DNA of 64,000 nt from CAWBJP01 sp963789165 (GTDB lineage: Bacteria > Actinomycetota > Acidimicrobiia > IMCC26256 > BP-133): NCBI GenBank assembly GCA_963789165.1, contig CAWBJP010000012.1:1-64000 (forward strand), given 5' to 3'. The first letter of the stretch is position 1; each line of letters opens with the position of its first letter. This document shows, piece after piece, positions 34,929-43,696 of the stretch. The notes under the pieces are model-generated. The model had not been told where the DNA came from. It did no database searches and saw nothing but the letters and a program-made list of their open reading frames with translations. The translations under genes and the position numbers were made by a program.

Positions 34929-35572
34929 TCCCGACGCGACCGACGCCACCGACGCCCGCACCGACGACGAGATCCTGGGCCGCCTGGCGGCCGCCTTCCC
35001 CGTCGACCGGCCGACCGGCGCCGAGCTCCGCACCCGCCTGGCCGCCGACGCCGAGCGGGAGGGTCTGCTGGACGTGTCCTACCGAACGATGGACAGCCCC
35101 TTCGGCCCGCTGCTGCTGGCTGCCAGCCCCGAGGGCCTGGTGCGGGTGGCCTTCGAGGTGGAGGACCACGACGCCGTCCTGACCCGCCTGGCCACCGCCA
35201 TCAGCCCCCGCATGCTGTGCTCGCCGGCAACGGACCGACGCCGTCGCCCGTCAGCTGGACGAGTACTTCGCCGGCCGGCGCCGCCACTTCGAGGTGCCCC
35301 TCGATCTCCAGCTGGTGCGGGGGTTCCGCCGGGCGGTGATCTCCCACCTGAGCCGAGATCGCCTATGGCACCACCGAGAGCTACGCCGCCGTCGCCCGGG
35401 CGGCGGGGAACCCGGCGGCCGTCCGGGCGGCGGGGAGCGCCTGTGCCCACAACCCGATTCCCCTGGTGGTGCCCTGCCACCGGGTGGTACGCAGCGACGG
35501 CACCATCGGCGGCTACCTCGGCGGGCAGCCGGGATGAAGGCGGCCCTGCTGGCCATGGAGGGAGCCGCGTGA
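34925..35572 (+). CDS. Methylated-DNA--protein-cysteine methyltransferase, broken by several frameshifts
   Basis: Joined pieces give about 215 residues: TDDEILGRLAAAFPVDRPTG and TMDSPFGPLLLAASPEGLVR in one frame; TDAVARQLDEYFAGRRRHFE and VPLDLQLVRGFRRAVISHL in the next; EIAYGTTESYAAVARAAGNP and the active site PLVVPCHRVVRSDGTIGGYL in a third; KAALLAMEGAA at the end. Changes lie just after the ATG and near 35235, 35355 and 35530. The acceptor Cys in PCHRV is intact. It shares ATGA with the sigma gene and GTGA with the oxygenase gene. With so many changes in 650 nt, either this patch is poorly sequenced or the gene is dead; a separate intact ogt is at 25018. Confidence 0.7.
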
Positions 35573-36286
35573 GCGCCGCCCGTCCCGAGCGGGTCGACGG
35601 GCTGGCCTGGGACGGGCGTGAGGAACGACCTCGACGAGGTGGGCGTGGCCCTCACCGCCCCGGTGCTCAGCCCGACCGAGTGCGGCTCCCTGAGCGGCCT
35701 CTACGACAACGACGAGCGGTTCCGGGCCACCATCGACATGGCCCGGTACCGCTTCGGCGAGGGCCAGTACCGGTATTTCGACCACCCTCTGCCCGATCTG
35801 GTGGTCGAGTTGCGGGCCGCCTTCTGGCCGCATCTGCTGCCCGATCGCCCGGGAGTGGGCCGAGCGGCGCGACCAGCCGGCACCGTGGCCCGACCGACTT
35901 CGAGGAGTGGCTCGAGCAGTGTCACGCCGCCGGACAGCAGCGGCCCACGCCGCTGGTCCTGCGCTACGGCCCGGGGGGCTGGAACGCCCTGCACCGCGAC
36001 CTCTACGGGGACCTCGTGTTCCCCCTGCAGGTGGTGATCGGCCTCGACCAGCCCGGCGTCGACTACACAGGCGGCGAGTTCGTGGTGGTCGAGCAGCGGC
36101 CCCGGGCCCAGTCCCGGGCCACTTCCACCCTCATCGGCCAGGGTCAGGCGCTGGTGGTCACCACCCGGGACCGGCCCGATCCGGACCCAGCGGGGATGGG
36201 CCACCGGGCCCATGCGCCACAGCGTCAGCGTCGTCCGCTCCGGGCGGCGCCACACCCTCGGCCTCATCTTCCACGACGCGGAGTGA
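35569..36286 (+). CDS. 2OG-Fe(II) oxygenase (frameshifted), third gene of alkylation operon
   Basis: About 238 residues over three frame changes (near 35615, 35850, 36190). It begins at GTG 35569 overlapping the alkyltransferase stop, continues with RNDLDEVGVALTAPVLSPTE, FRATIDMARYRFGEGQYRYF, TDFEEWLEQCHAAGQQRPTP and LVLRYGPGGWNALHRDLYGD, where HRD gives the iron-binding His-x-Asp. VDYTGGEFVVVEQRPRAQSR and the last strand MRHSVSVVRSGRRHTLGLIF supply the distal His and the 2-oxoglutarate Arg. It matches the prolyl-4-hydroxylase-like oxygenase family that accompanies Ada-type genes and probably performs an oxidative repair or modification step. Confidence 0.72.
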
Positions 36287-36314
36287 GGCCTCTTCGAGGG
36301 CGCGTTCCAAGTGA

Positions 36315-36329
36315 GTTGCATCATGCAAC
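36315..36329. promoter_or_regulatory. GTTGCA-TCA-TGCAAC operator candidate
   Basis: A perfect 6+3+6 inverted repeat ends 23 nt before the exporter ATG (36353). The surrounding 45 nt are relatively AT-rich. It has the form of a MarR/PadR/TetR-type operator; no such repressor is encoded next to it. Confidence 0.4.
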
Positions 36330-36352
36330 GCAGTTCTGTCATGCTGCGTTTT

Positions 36353-37779
36353 ATGAAACAACGCTCTCGCTCACAGATCCCCTGGCCGGTCTTCGCCGTG
36401 ACCGTCGCCGCCGCGTTCATGGTCGTCGCTCGACCTCTCGATCGTGAACGTGGCCGTTCCCGTCGATCCGGCGACTCGTTCCCGGAGGTGTCGACGGCCA
36501 CGCTGTCGTGGGTCCTCGCCGCCTACAGCGTCGTGTTCGGCGCGCTGCTCCTCGGGGCGGGCCGGATCGCCGACCGGTCCGGCCGCCGGCGCATCTTCCT
36601 GCTCGGCCTGCTGATCTTCACCGCCGGCTCGCTGCTGTGCGGCGTCGCGCCCTCGGCGTGGCTGCTGATCGGCGGGCGGGTCGTCCAGGCGGTCGGCGCC
36701 GCCCTCCTGATGCCGGCGTCGCTCGCCCTGCTGCTGACCGCCACCCCGGCCGGCGGCCCGGGCGCAGGCGGTGGCGATGTGGGGCGGCATCTCCGCGCTG
36801 GCGGTCGCCACCGGGCCGTCGCTCGGTTCGGTGCTGATCGACGCCGGCGGGTGGCGGTGGGCGTTCTTCGTCAACCTGCCCGTCGCCCTCGTCGCCGGGT
36901 TCGCCACCCGGCGGGTGGTGCCGGAGTCGATCATCGGCGGACCGGTCCCCGACCTCGTCGGGGTGGCCATGCTCTCGGGTGCGGTGGCGGCCGCTCGCGC
37001 TGGCCATCACCCAGGGCGGCGACTGGGGCTGGTCGAGCTCCCGCATCATCGGCTCTTCGTGCTCGCCGCCGTGCTCGCCCCGCTCGCCGTCCGCCGTTCC
37101 ACCCGCCACGAGGCGCCGGCCATCGACCTCGAGGTGTTCCGGTCGCGGACCGTGGCCCTGGCCAACGCGGCGACGTTCCTCTACTCGGTCGGCTTCTTCG
37201 GGATGCTGCTGGCCAACGTCCTGTTCCTCACCTCGGTGTGGGACTACTCGACGCTCGCAGGCGGGCCTGGCCATCACGCCGGGGCCGCTGCTCGTCGCCG
37301 CGCTCAGCGGCCCGAGCGGACGGCTCGCGGCACGGGTCGGCTACGGGCCGGTGCTCGTCGCCGGCGGCCTGACCTTCGCCGCCGGGCTGCTGTTCTACGT
37401 CACCATCGTCGGCGTCGAGGCCAGCTACCTCACGCACTGGCTGCCCGGGGCGCTCCTGGTCGGCGTCGGCGTCGCGCTGTCGTTCCCGGTGCTCAGCGCC
37501 GCCGCCGTGGCCGGGCTGCCGCAGGAGCGCTTCGGCACCGGCGGCGCCATCAACCAGACCGCCCGCCAGATCGGCGCCGTGCTCGGCGTCGCCATCCTCA
37601 TCGCCGTCGTCGGCACGCCGGCCTCGATCGACCAGGCGCTCACCGCTTCCGCATCGCCTGGCTGGTCGGAACGCTGCGCCGCGCTCGGCTCGGCGGCCAT
37701 CTCCTCGTTCCACCGCCGGCCGGAGGCAGCCGTCGCGCCGGTCGTCGTGCTCGCCCCCGTGGCCGCCGACGCGGCGTGA
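36353..37779 (+). CDS. MFS multidrug exporter, DHA2/EmrB-like (multiple frameshifts)
   Basis: About 470 residues when at least five frame changes are joined (near 36430, 36480, 36765, 36990, 37060, 37260). Typical parts: IPWPVFAVTVAAAFMVV and LDLSIVNVAVP (helix 1), STATLSWVLAAYSVVFGALL, GAGRIADRSGRRRIFLLGLL (the conserved loop), SLLCGVAPSAWLLIGGRVVQ, MWGGISALAVATGPSLGSVL, GGWRWAFFVNLPVALVAGFA, LANAATFLYSVGFFGMLLAN and SFPVLSAAAVAGLPQERFGT with GGAINQTARQIGAVLGVAIL. This is a 14-helix proton-driven exporter. The C-terminal end at 37779 looks complete. Preceded by an operator-like palindrome. Confidence 0.75.
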
Positions 37780-37873
37780 ACGTCGCCGCCTGCGCTCGGC
37801 ACCGGCGCCTCAGGCGCGCCACACTGACCCGACCGACCGACGGTCCACCCCGACACGGGAGAGGAGAAGCGCC

Positions 37874-38097
37874 GTGAGCGAAGACGGGCTGGAGCTCGAG
37901 CGCATCGGAAGCTGGTCGACGAGGAGCACAAGCTGCGCAGCGCCGGCGAGCCGGTGGATCAGCAGCGGCTTCGGCAGCTGGAAGAGATGCTCGACCAGTG
38001 CTGGGACCTGCTGCGCCAGCGGCGGGCGCGACGCGAGTTCGGAGAAGACGACACCGAGGCCGACGCCGCGAGTCTGCAGGAGGGCTATCTGCAGTGA
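37874..38097 (+). CDS. DUF2630 family small protein (one frameshift)
   Basis: About 74 residues. GTG 37874 with GAGAGGAGAAG upstream starts VSEDGLELERIG; a frame change near 37910 leads to LVDEEHKLRSAGEPVDQQRL, RQLEEMLDQCWDLLRQRRAR and REFGEDDTEADAASLQEGYL, the DUF2630 pattern (a short helical hairpin). Function unknown, common in actinobacteria. Follows the exporter gene by 94 nt. Confidence 0.72.
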
Positions 38098-38107
38098 CCC
38101 GCTGGGG

Positions 38108-38350
38108 TCAGGTGGACCAGCGCTCGGCGAACCCCACGATGAAGTCCCGGTGCTTCCAGCACGTCGGGGCGGCGTTGTAGCGGGAGAGTGCCGTCTCGCA
38201 GCCAGGCGCGCCGCAGACGCGGTCCTCACCGTAGGAACTGACGTGGCCCTTGCCGGTGCGGCGGCGCTCACCGGGCTGCGGACCTGCGGGCGGGGTCTCG
38301 GCCATCCGATCGACCCGCTGAGGGGTCGGGTTCGGCTCCATCGCCGTCAT
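38108..38350 (-). CDS. Small Cys/His zinc-ribbon-like protein
   Basis: 80 residues from ATG 38350, set by AAGGAG 6 nt upstream. After a Pro/Arg-rich start the domain reads SYGEDRVCGAPGCETALSRY, NAAPTCWKHRDFIVGFAERW. The CxxxxC ... CxxH spacing suggests one zinc site. I know of similar actinobacterial small proteins but no function. It is convergent with the DUF2630 gene, stops 10 nt apart. Confidence 0.7.
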   Translation of the reverse strand: MTAMEPNPTPQRVDRMAETPPAGPQPGERRRTGKGHVSSYGEDRVCGAPGCETALSRYNAAPTCWKHRDFIVGFAERWST

Positions 38351-38447
38351 TGACGCTCCTTCGCCGGAATGATCCCGCCACTCTAGCTCCGGCATGCCGA
38401 GATGACCCTGGACTGCTGCAGGCTGTTCCAGGTTTTGTCAGCTCCGC

Positions 38448-39071
38448 TACCTGGGGTCGGCCCGGGCGATGTTCCAGTGACGGGTGCTGGAGGGCGCGCC
38501 ACTGGTCGTCTCCGTGGGCATCGGTACGAACCGGGTGATGACCCGCTGCCGCCCTGGTAGTCGCCGTAGAGGACGTCGACGGTCAGCGGGAGGCCGGCCT
38601 CGAAGGCGGTCGGGCGCCGGCGTAGGCCGGGGCGGCCGGATCCCGGATCGCCCCCTGCCAGAACCCGAGGTCGTTCACGGGGAGGTAGAGGTCCCGGGCC
38701 AGCCGGCGGAAGTCGTCCAGTGGCGGACGGTCACCCTCGCTGGGGATCCGGTCGGGCTGGAACCGCCAACCGTGGAGCACGGCGATCCCGCTGCCGACGT
38801 TGCGCAGCGAGATCGCCAGATACACGGCGTCGCCGGCTTCGGCCGCGCCGGCGCCGCCAGGGACCACCACCCAGTTGCCGTCCACGAAGTGGACCTTCTG
38901 GGAGTCGTCCTGGACCCGGGACGGCATCACCAGGGGTCGCAGCCCGGCCAGGAGCGAACGCTCAGCCGCCCGCGCCGCCCGGTTGGCGGAGCGGACCGCC
39001 CCGAACGTGGCGATGGCCAGAATCAGGGTCCCGGCGGCGGTGGCCAGGGAAGCGACGGTTACCCAATCCAT
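38448..39071 (-). CDS. Membrane-anchored protein of unknown function (two compensating frameshifts)
   Basis: 207 residues. MDWVTVASLATAAGTLILAI ATFGAVRSANRA gives one N-terminal membrane helix followed by a basic segment; the soluble part has LLAGLRPLVMPSRVQDDSQK, VYLAISLRNVGSGIAVLHGW and LARDLYLPVNDLGFWQGAIR. After a change near 38610 the frame gives TAFEAGLPLTVDVLYGDYQG, and after another near 38540 it returns to RFVPMPTET and ends RHWNIARADPR at 38448. Because start and true stop are in the same frame, two opposite indels are implied. Unknown function; I know similar actinobacterial proteins with the same RHWN-type ending. Confidence 0.65.
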
Positions 39072-39156
39072 CGGTCCGGAAGCGTACGGCTCAATCCTCG
39101 TTCTGGCCGAGTGGCAGGGTCACGACGAACCGGGGCTTCCGCTCCGGTGCGCTGGT

Positions 39157-39372
39157 TCAGGCGGCCTTCTCGGCCGTAGCCGCCGCCGGGTAGGCGATGC
39201 CGTAGAGGTTCCACAGCCAATCGGCGATGCCGTCGTTGAAGAAGGCCGGCGTCAGCTGCTCCGGCTCCGGCTGACGGACGGGGCTGGGCGCCTCGGGCCG
39301 GATTCCGTACATCGTCTCCAGCCAGCCGTAGACGGTGGGCTCCGACAGGGTGATCTCCTCGTTGCGGTTCAT
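39157..39372 (-). CDS. 71-residue protein with two WLxxxYGI repeats, SARP-box promoter
   Basis: Starts at ATG 39372 with AGGGAGG 5 nt upstream. It contains two copies of a short motif, VYGWLETMYGI (residues 14-24) and IADWLWNLYGI (49-59), separated by a Pro-rich linker (RPEAPSPVRQPEPEQLTPAF), and ends in an Ala-rich tail. No signal peptide, no membrane helix, no Cys. I do not recognise the family. It lies downstream of two giant BTAD/cyclase/ATPase regulators on the same strand but is separated by 189 nt that hold three heptamers with 11-bp spacing, the pattern bound by SARP regulators. It is therefore a probable target of those regulators. It could be a regulatory peptide, an adaptor or a precursor; this cannot be decided here. 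Confidence 0.7.
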   Translation of the reverse strand: MNRNEEITLSEPTVYGWLETMYGIRPEAPSPVRQPEPEQLTPAFFNDGIADWLWNLYGIAYPAAATAEKAA

Positions 39373-39449
39373 TGCGCCTCCCTCTCTCCGTGTCCGGGTT
39401 TCTGCGACCCGGGCTGGTGTCCCGATGCTTCCGATCATGGAGGGACGCT

Positions 39450-39478
39450 CTCGCGCCGATCTGGCGCGCCACTGGCGC
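39450..39478 (-). promoter_or_regulatory. Three 11-bp-spaced heptamers: SARP-binding promoter
   Basis: Read on the minus strand: GCGCCAG-TGGC-GCGCCAG-ATCG-GCGCGAG (plus-strand heptamers at 39472, 39461 and 39450). Two are identical and the third differs by one base; each spacer is 4 bp. About 10 bp further downstream is CATGAT (39423-39428 on plus), a plausible -10, then a leader of about 50 nt with a CCGGGT/ACCCGG hairpin and the start of the 71-residue gene. Direct heptamers at 11-bp steps close to the -10 are the established signature of SARP activators. Confidence 0.6.
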
Positions 39479-39561
39479 GGCGACGCCTCTGCCCGCGCCA
39501 GCGCCCGGTGGAGCGAGGTGACGGGATTCTGGAGGGGCCGAGGAGCGTCCCCGGCCGGCGC

Positions 39562-42500
39562 TCACATGGTGAGGAGCGCCTCCGCCAGGCCGACGTGCCG
39601 GGGCATGCCCAGTTGGCGGTACCCGGCGACCGCCTCCGTCACCAGGGCCATGGCCCGGTCCCGATCGCCGGGTGCATCCCGGTCGAGGAGCATGTGCGCA
39701 TAGAAGCGCCGGGTGTGGAACTGCTCGAGGCGGTGGGGGAGTGCGTCGGCCTGGTGCAGGGCAGTCTCGAAATGCTCCTCGGCGGACTTCCCAGTCCCGG
39801 CCGGCCGCCGCCGCGATGCCCGCCACCCGGTGCAGCAGCCGGCCGTCCTGGTAGTTGCCGAGGACGCTTCCCGTGGCCAGCGCCTGTCGGACCTGCGGGT
39901 AGTAGCCGGCGGCCCCGTCACGGTCGCCCAGCACCACCAGGCCTTCGATCACGGAGAAGAGCAACTGCCAGGCGCCCCAGGTGGCGGGCCGGCCGGCCTC
40001 CGGCAGCATCTCCCGCCTGTCCTCCAGGAGGGCGCGGGCCTCGTCCTCGGCCCCCACGTAGGCCAGGTACTCGAACAGGAAGGCCCAACCGGTCCCATCC
40101 AGGACGCCCGGAGGCTCCAGGGCCACACCCTCCTGAAGATGGGCGAGGGTCCCGTCCCAGTTTCCGCGGAGGAACTCCACGACTCCGAGCCAGATCAGGG
40201 CCATACCTCCCCAGCCCAGGCCGGAGGTCTCGCCGAGCTCGAAGTCCTGGTGGGCGAATCGTTCGAGTTCGTCGAGGTCGCCACTCTCGAAGAATCTGAG
40301 CGTGGCGCCGGCCCGTCCGACCATGATTCTGGCGGGGTAGTGACACAGCCGCTCGGCCAGGGGTGCAAGTTCCTCCCTGACGTCCGCCGCCTCCTGCCAG
40401 CGGCCGGCCTGGACGAGCGACATCACGGTCCAACCCAGCGCCATGGCCGCTTGACCGAGGTCTCCCGCCGTGCGGAGGATCTCGGCCGCCTGCAGTCCCG
40501 TGTCGGCGGCCGCGGGGTGCTGGAGATAACAGAACTCGTAACAGGTCTGACCCGAGCCCACATGCCCCCGAGCCAGGTCGTCGCCGAGTTCGGCGGTGAG
40601 CGCCACCGCTTCCTCGAGTGCCTCCCGGGCCGCCGACTCGAACCCGCCGGCGCCGAAAATGGCGCCGAGCAGTCCCAGGAGCTGGGCACGAGGGCGGCTC
40701 GGCTTCCCTTCGAGGGCTTTCAAGCCTCGCTGGGCCATCTCGATGGACTCGCCCCACCGGGTGGCCCAACCCAGCTGCCAGGCGGCCTCGAGGCTGACCC
40801 GGCCCGTCGCTTCGGCGTCGCCCAGCATCCCGTACGCCTCGAGCGACTCGTTCCAGGCCTGGAGCGCCCCTTCCAGATCGCCCACGGCCCGGCGGGCCCG
40901 GCCCAGATCGGAAAGCAGGTCGGCCCGTTCCGGACCCTCGACTTGGGTCGCCAGGGCCAGCGCCCGCTCGAAGTGGCGGAGCCCGTCCTCGAAGGCTGAG
41001 GCAGCCATGGCTTGGCGGCCGGCCAGGAGGAGGTAGGACAGGGTCTTCTCGGGATCGGCGGCGGCCCCTGCCTCCAGGAGGTGATGGGCGAGGTCGGCGG
41101 CGTGGTCTTCGGCTCCCCGGCCGAGCACCCGCTCCATGGCCTCCGCCACCGCGACGTGGAGACGTCGTCGTCGGGGAGCGGACAGCTGGCTGAGCAGGGT
41201 CTGGCGCACCAACTCATGGACGAAGGCGAATTCCTCGCCGCCGGCATGCCCGCCGGCGGCGACCACCAGTCGGGCCCGCTCCGCCTCGTCGATGGCGTCG
41301 AGGGCGACGTCGCCGCCGAGACCGGCGGCCGCTTCCAGCAGCTCGTAGCGGAACGAGCGCCCGACGACGGCCGCGGTGCCGAGCACCTTTCGCGTCTCCT
41401 CCGAGAGCCGCTCGAGGCGGCGGCCGACGACGAGGCGGATGTTCTCGGGCACGTCGAGGTCGGCGATGGCCAGGTCGGACCGGAAATGGCCGGTCGAATC
41501 GAGCAGCCGGCCCTCCTCGTCGAGGTGCTGGAAGACCTCCTCGACGAAGAACGGGTTCCCGTCCGTCTCCCGGAAGATGGCGTCGACCACGACGTCAGGC
41601 GGTTGCTGGCCGCCGGCGAGCGCCCCCAGCATCTCGGCCAGCACGGGCTCCGGCAGGCGGGCGACGTGGAGCAGGCGGACGAGGCGTTGACGGACCAGAC
41701 CGTCGAGGGTCCGGGCCAGGACGGGCCGCAGGTCGAGCTCCACGTCGCGGTAGGTACCGATGACGAGGAGAGGGAGTTCGGCGAGGTGGGGGGCGAGGTG
41801 GTCGACGAAGAGGAGGCTCGCCTCGTCCGCCCAGTGCAGATCCTCGAGGATCACGACGGTGGGGGCGGCCCGGGCGGTGCGGGCGACCATCTCGATGACG
41901 CTGTTGAAGAGGTAGCGGCGCTCCTGCTCCGGGGGGAGGGCCAGAGCGGGCCCGATGTCGGGGAAGAGGCGGCGGAGCCTCGGCACGAGCCGCGCGATCT
42001 CAGGGGCGCCGTCGCCCGCCGCGGCCCGGAAGGCCTCGGGGCTCGGCGCCTGGGCCAGGGCGCTCTCCATCATCTCGACGATCGGCGCGTAGGGGGGCGA
42101 CCCCTCGGCTTCCAGGCAGCGCCCCACGAACACGAGCGCCCGGCCCCGTAACGCTTCCGCGGCCAGCTCGGCGGTGAGGCGGGTTTTCCCGATGCCCGGT
42201 TCCCCCGCCAGCATGACGAGCGAACCTGACCCGGACATGGCGCCGGCGAGAGCGGCCCGCAGTTCGGCCAGTTCGGCGTCCCGTCCCACGAGCGGCGTTC
42301 TCGCCCCTCGCACGGGAGAGGTGGCAGGTCGGGTGTCGGCCCAGACGAGCTCGAAGAGCCGCCACCGTTCGGCGAAGCCCTTCAGCCGGAACCGGCCGGC
42401 GTCGCGGAGATTCAAGTCTGGGCCGGAGCCCACCAGCCGGTGGACGAGCTCGGAGACGAGGACCTGGCCGCCCTTGGCTTTGGCGGCCACCCGGGCCGTG

Positions 42501-43696
42501 GCGTGGACGGCCTGACCGAACACGTCGCCGCCCTCCTCGACCACCTCGCCGGCGTTGATGCCGATCCGCAGGCGGAGTGCCTCCTCGGGTGAAGCCCAGC
42601 GCTGGGCGGCGAAGGCCTGCTGGATGGCGGCGGCGCAGGCCAGAGCCCTCCGGGCGGAGGCGAACGTGGCCAGGAACCCGTCGCCGAGAGCCTTCACCTC
42701 TCGGCCGCCGTGCTCGGCCAGCATGGCCCGCACGATCTGTTCGTGCTGGTGAAGGAGTTTCTGGGCGGCATCGTCGCCAAGGCGGGTACGAAGGTCGGTC
42801 GAGCCCTCCAGATCGGTGAACATGAGCGTGGTCAGCCCGCCCTCGACGATCTCGGGCGGTGGTGTCCCCTGGGGTTGTGTCACCGACGTCGGGATGGGCT
42901 CGGATGGCGGCCCGCCAAGGTCGGGGCTCTGGGCCAGGATCTGGCCTTCGAGGTCGCGCAGCGCGGGATTCGGCTCCAGTCCCAGCTCCTCGGCCAGGAC
43001 CCGTCGCAGCTCCTGGTAGGCCCGGAGCGCCTCGGCCTGGCGCCCGAGGCGGTAGAGGGTGAGCATGAGCCGGCCCCAGGCCGCCTCCCGCAGCGGGTGC
43101 GACCGCACGTGGGGCTCGAGCAGGGCCAGTGCCTCCTCGGTCCGGCCCCGGGCCAGTTCGGCTTCGGCCAGCCCTTCCACCGCCAGCAGGCGGGCCTCCT
43201 CCAGACGGGCGGCTTCGAGGCGGGCGAAGGGGAGTTCGGTGAGGCCGTCGAGGGCGGGACCCCGCCACAGCCCGAGCCCGTCCCGGTAGGCGCGGGCGGC
43301 GCCGTCGGCCGCGCCGGTGGCCGCCACCTCCCGCCCCCGGGCGGCCAGGCGCTCAAAACGCTGCGCATCGACCTGCAGCTCCTCGCCCTCCAGGACGTAG
43401 CCCGGGTCACGGCCCCGCAGCGCGACTCCGGCAGCTTCGGCGTCCGCCTCCGAGAGCACCTTGCGGATCCGGTAGACGAGGCTCTGGACCGTCGCCCCCA
43501 GACTGGCGGGAGGGCGCCCTTCCCACAGCTCCTCGCCGATCGCATCGAGAGAGACCACCCGGTTGAGATGCGTGACGAGCAGCGCCAGCAGCGCCCGCTG
43601 CTTCGAGCTTCCGATGGCCAGCGCCCGGCCACCGGAGACGACCTCGAAGGTCCCGAGCAGGCGGAACTCGAACCCGAGCTGCCCGGCCGGGCTCAC
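39562..43696 (-). CDS. SARP (BTAD)-nucleotide cyclase-AAA ATPase-TPR giant regulator, copy 1
   Basis: About 1,378 residues with a single frame change near 39795. Order: winged-helix plus BTAD (5-255: FEFRLLGTFEVVSGGRALAI, GATVQSLVYRIRKVL, HVRSHPLREAAWGRLMLTLY), class III cyclase (285-455: LMFTDLEGSTDLRTRLGDD, REVKALGDGFLATFASARRA; QAVHATARVAAKAKGGQVLV lacks the usual Asn), ATPase (Walker A AGEPGIGKTRL near 497, Walker B VVILEDLHWADE near 615), then TPR-like repeats to the end MPRHVGLAEALLTM. GTG 43696 overlaps the stop of the preceding paralogue (GTGA), so translation is coupled. The N-terminal DNA-binding part should recognise direct heptamer repeats; a matching array is 90 nt downstream, before the 71-residue gene. 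Confidence 0.88.

Noticed and set aside
39157..39372. RiPP precursor peptide
   Set aside because: No Cys/Ser/Thr-rich core, no leader-core boundary and no modification enzyme beside it; kept only as a remote possibility.
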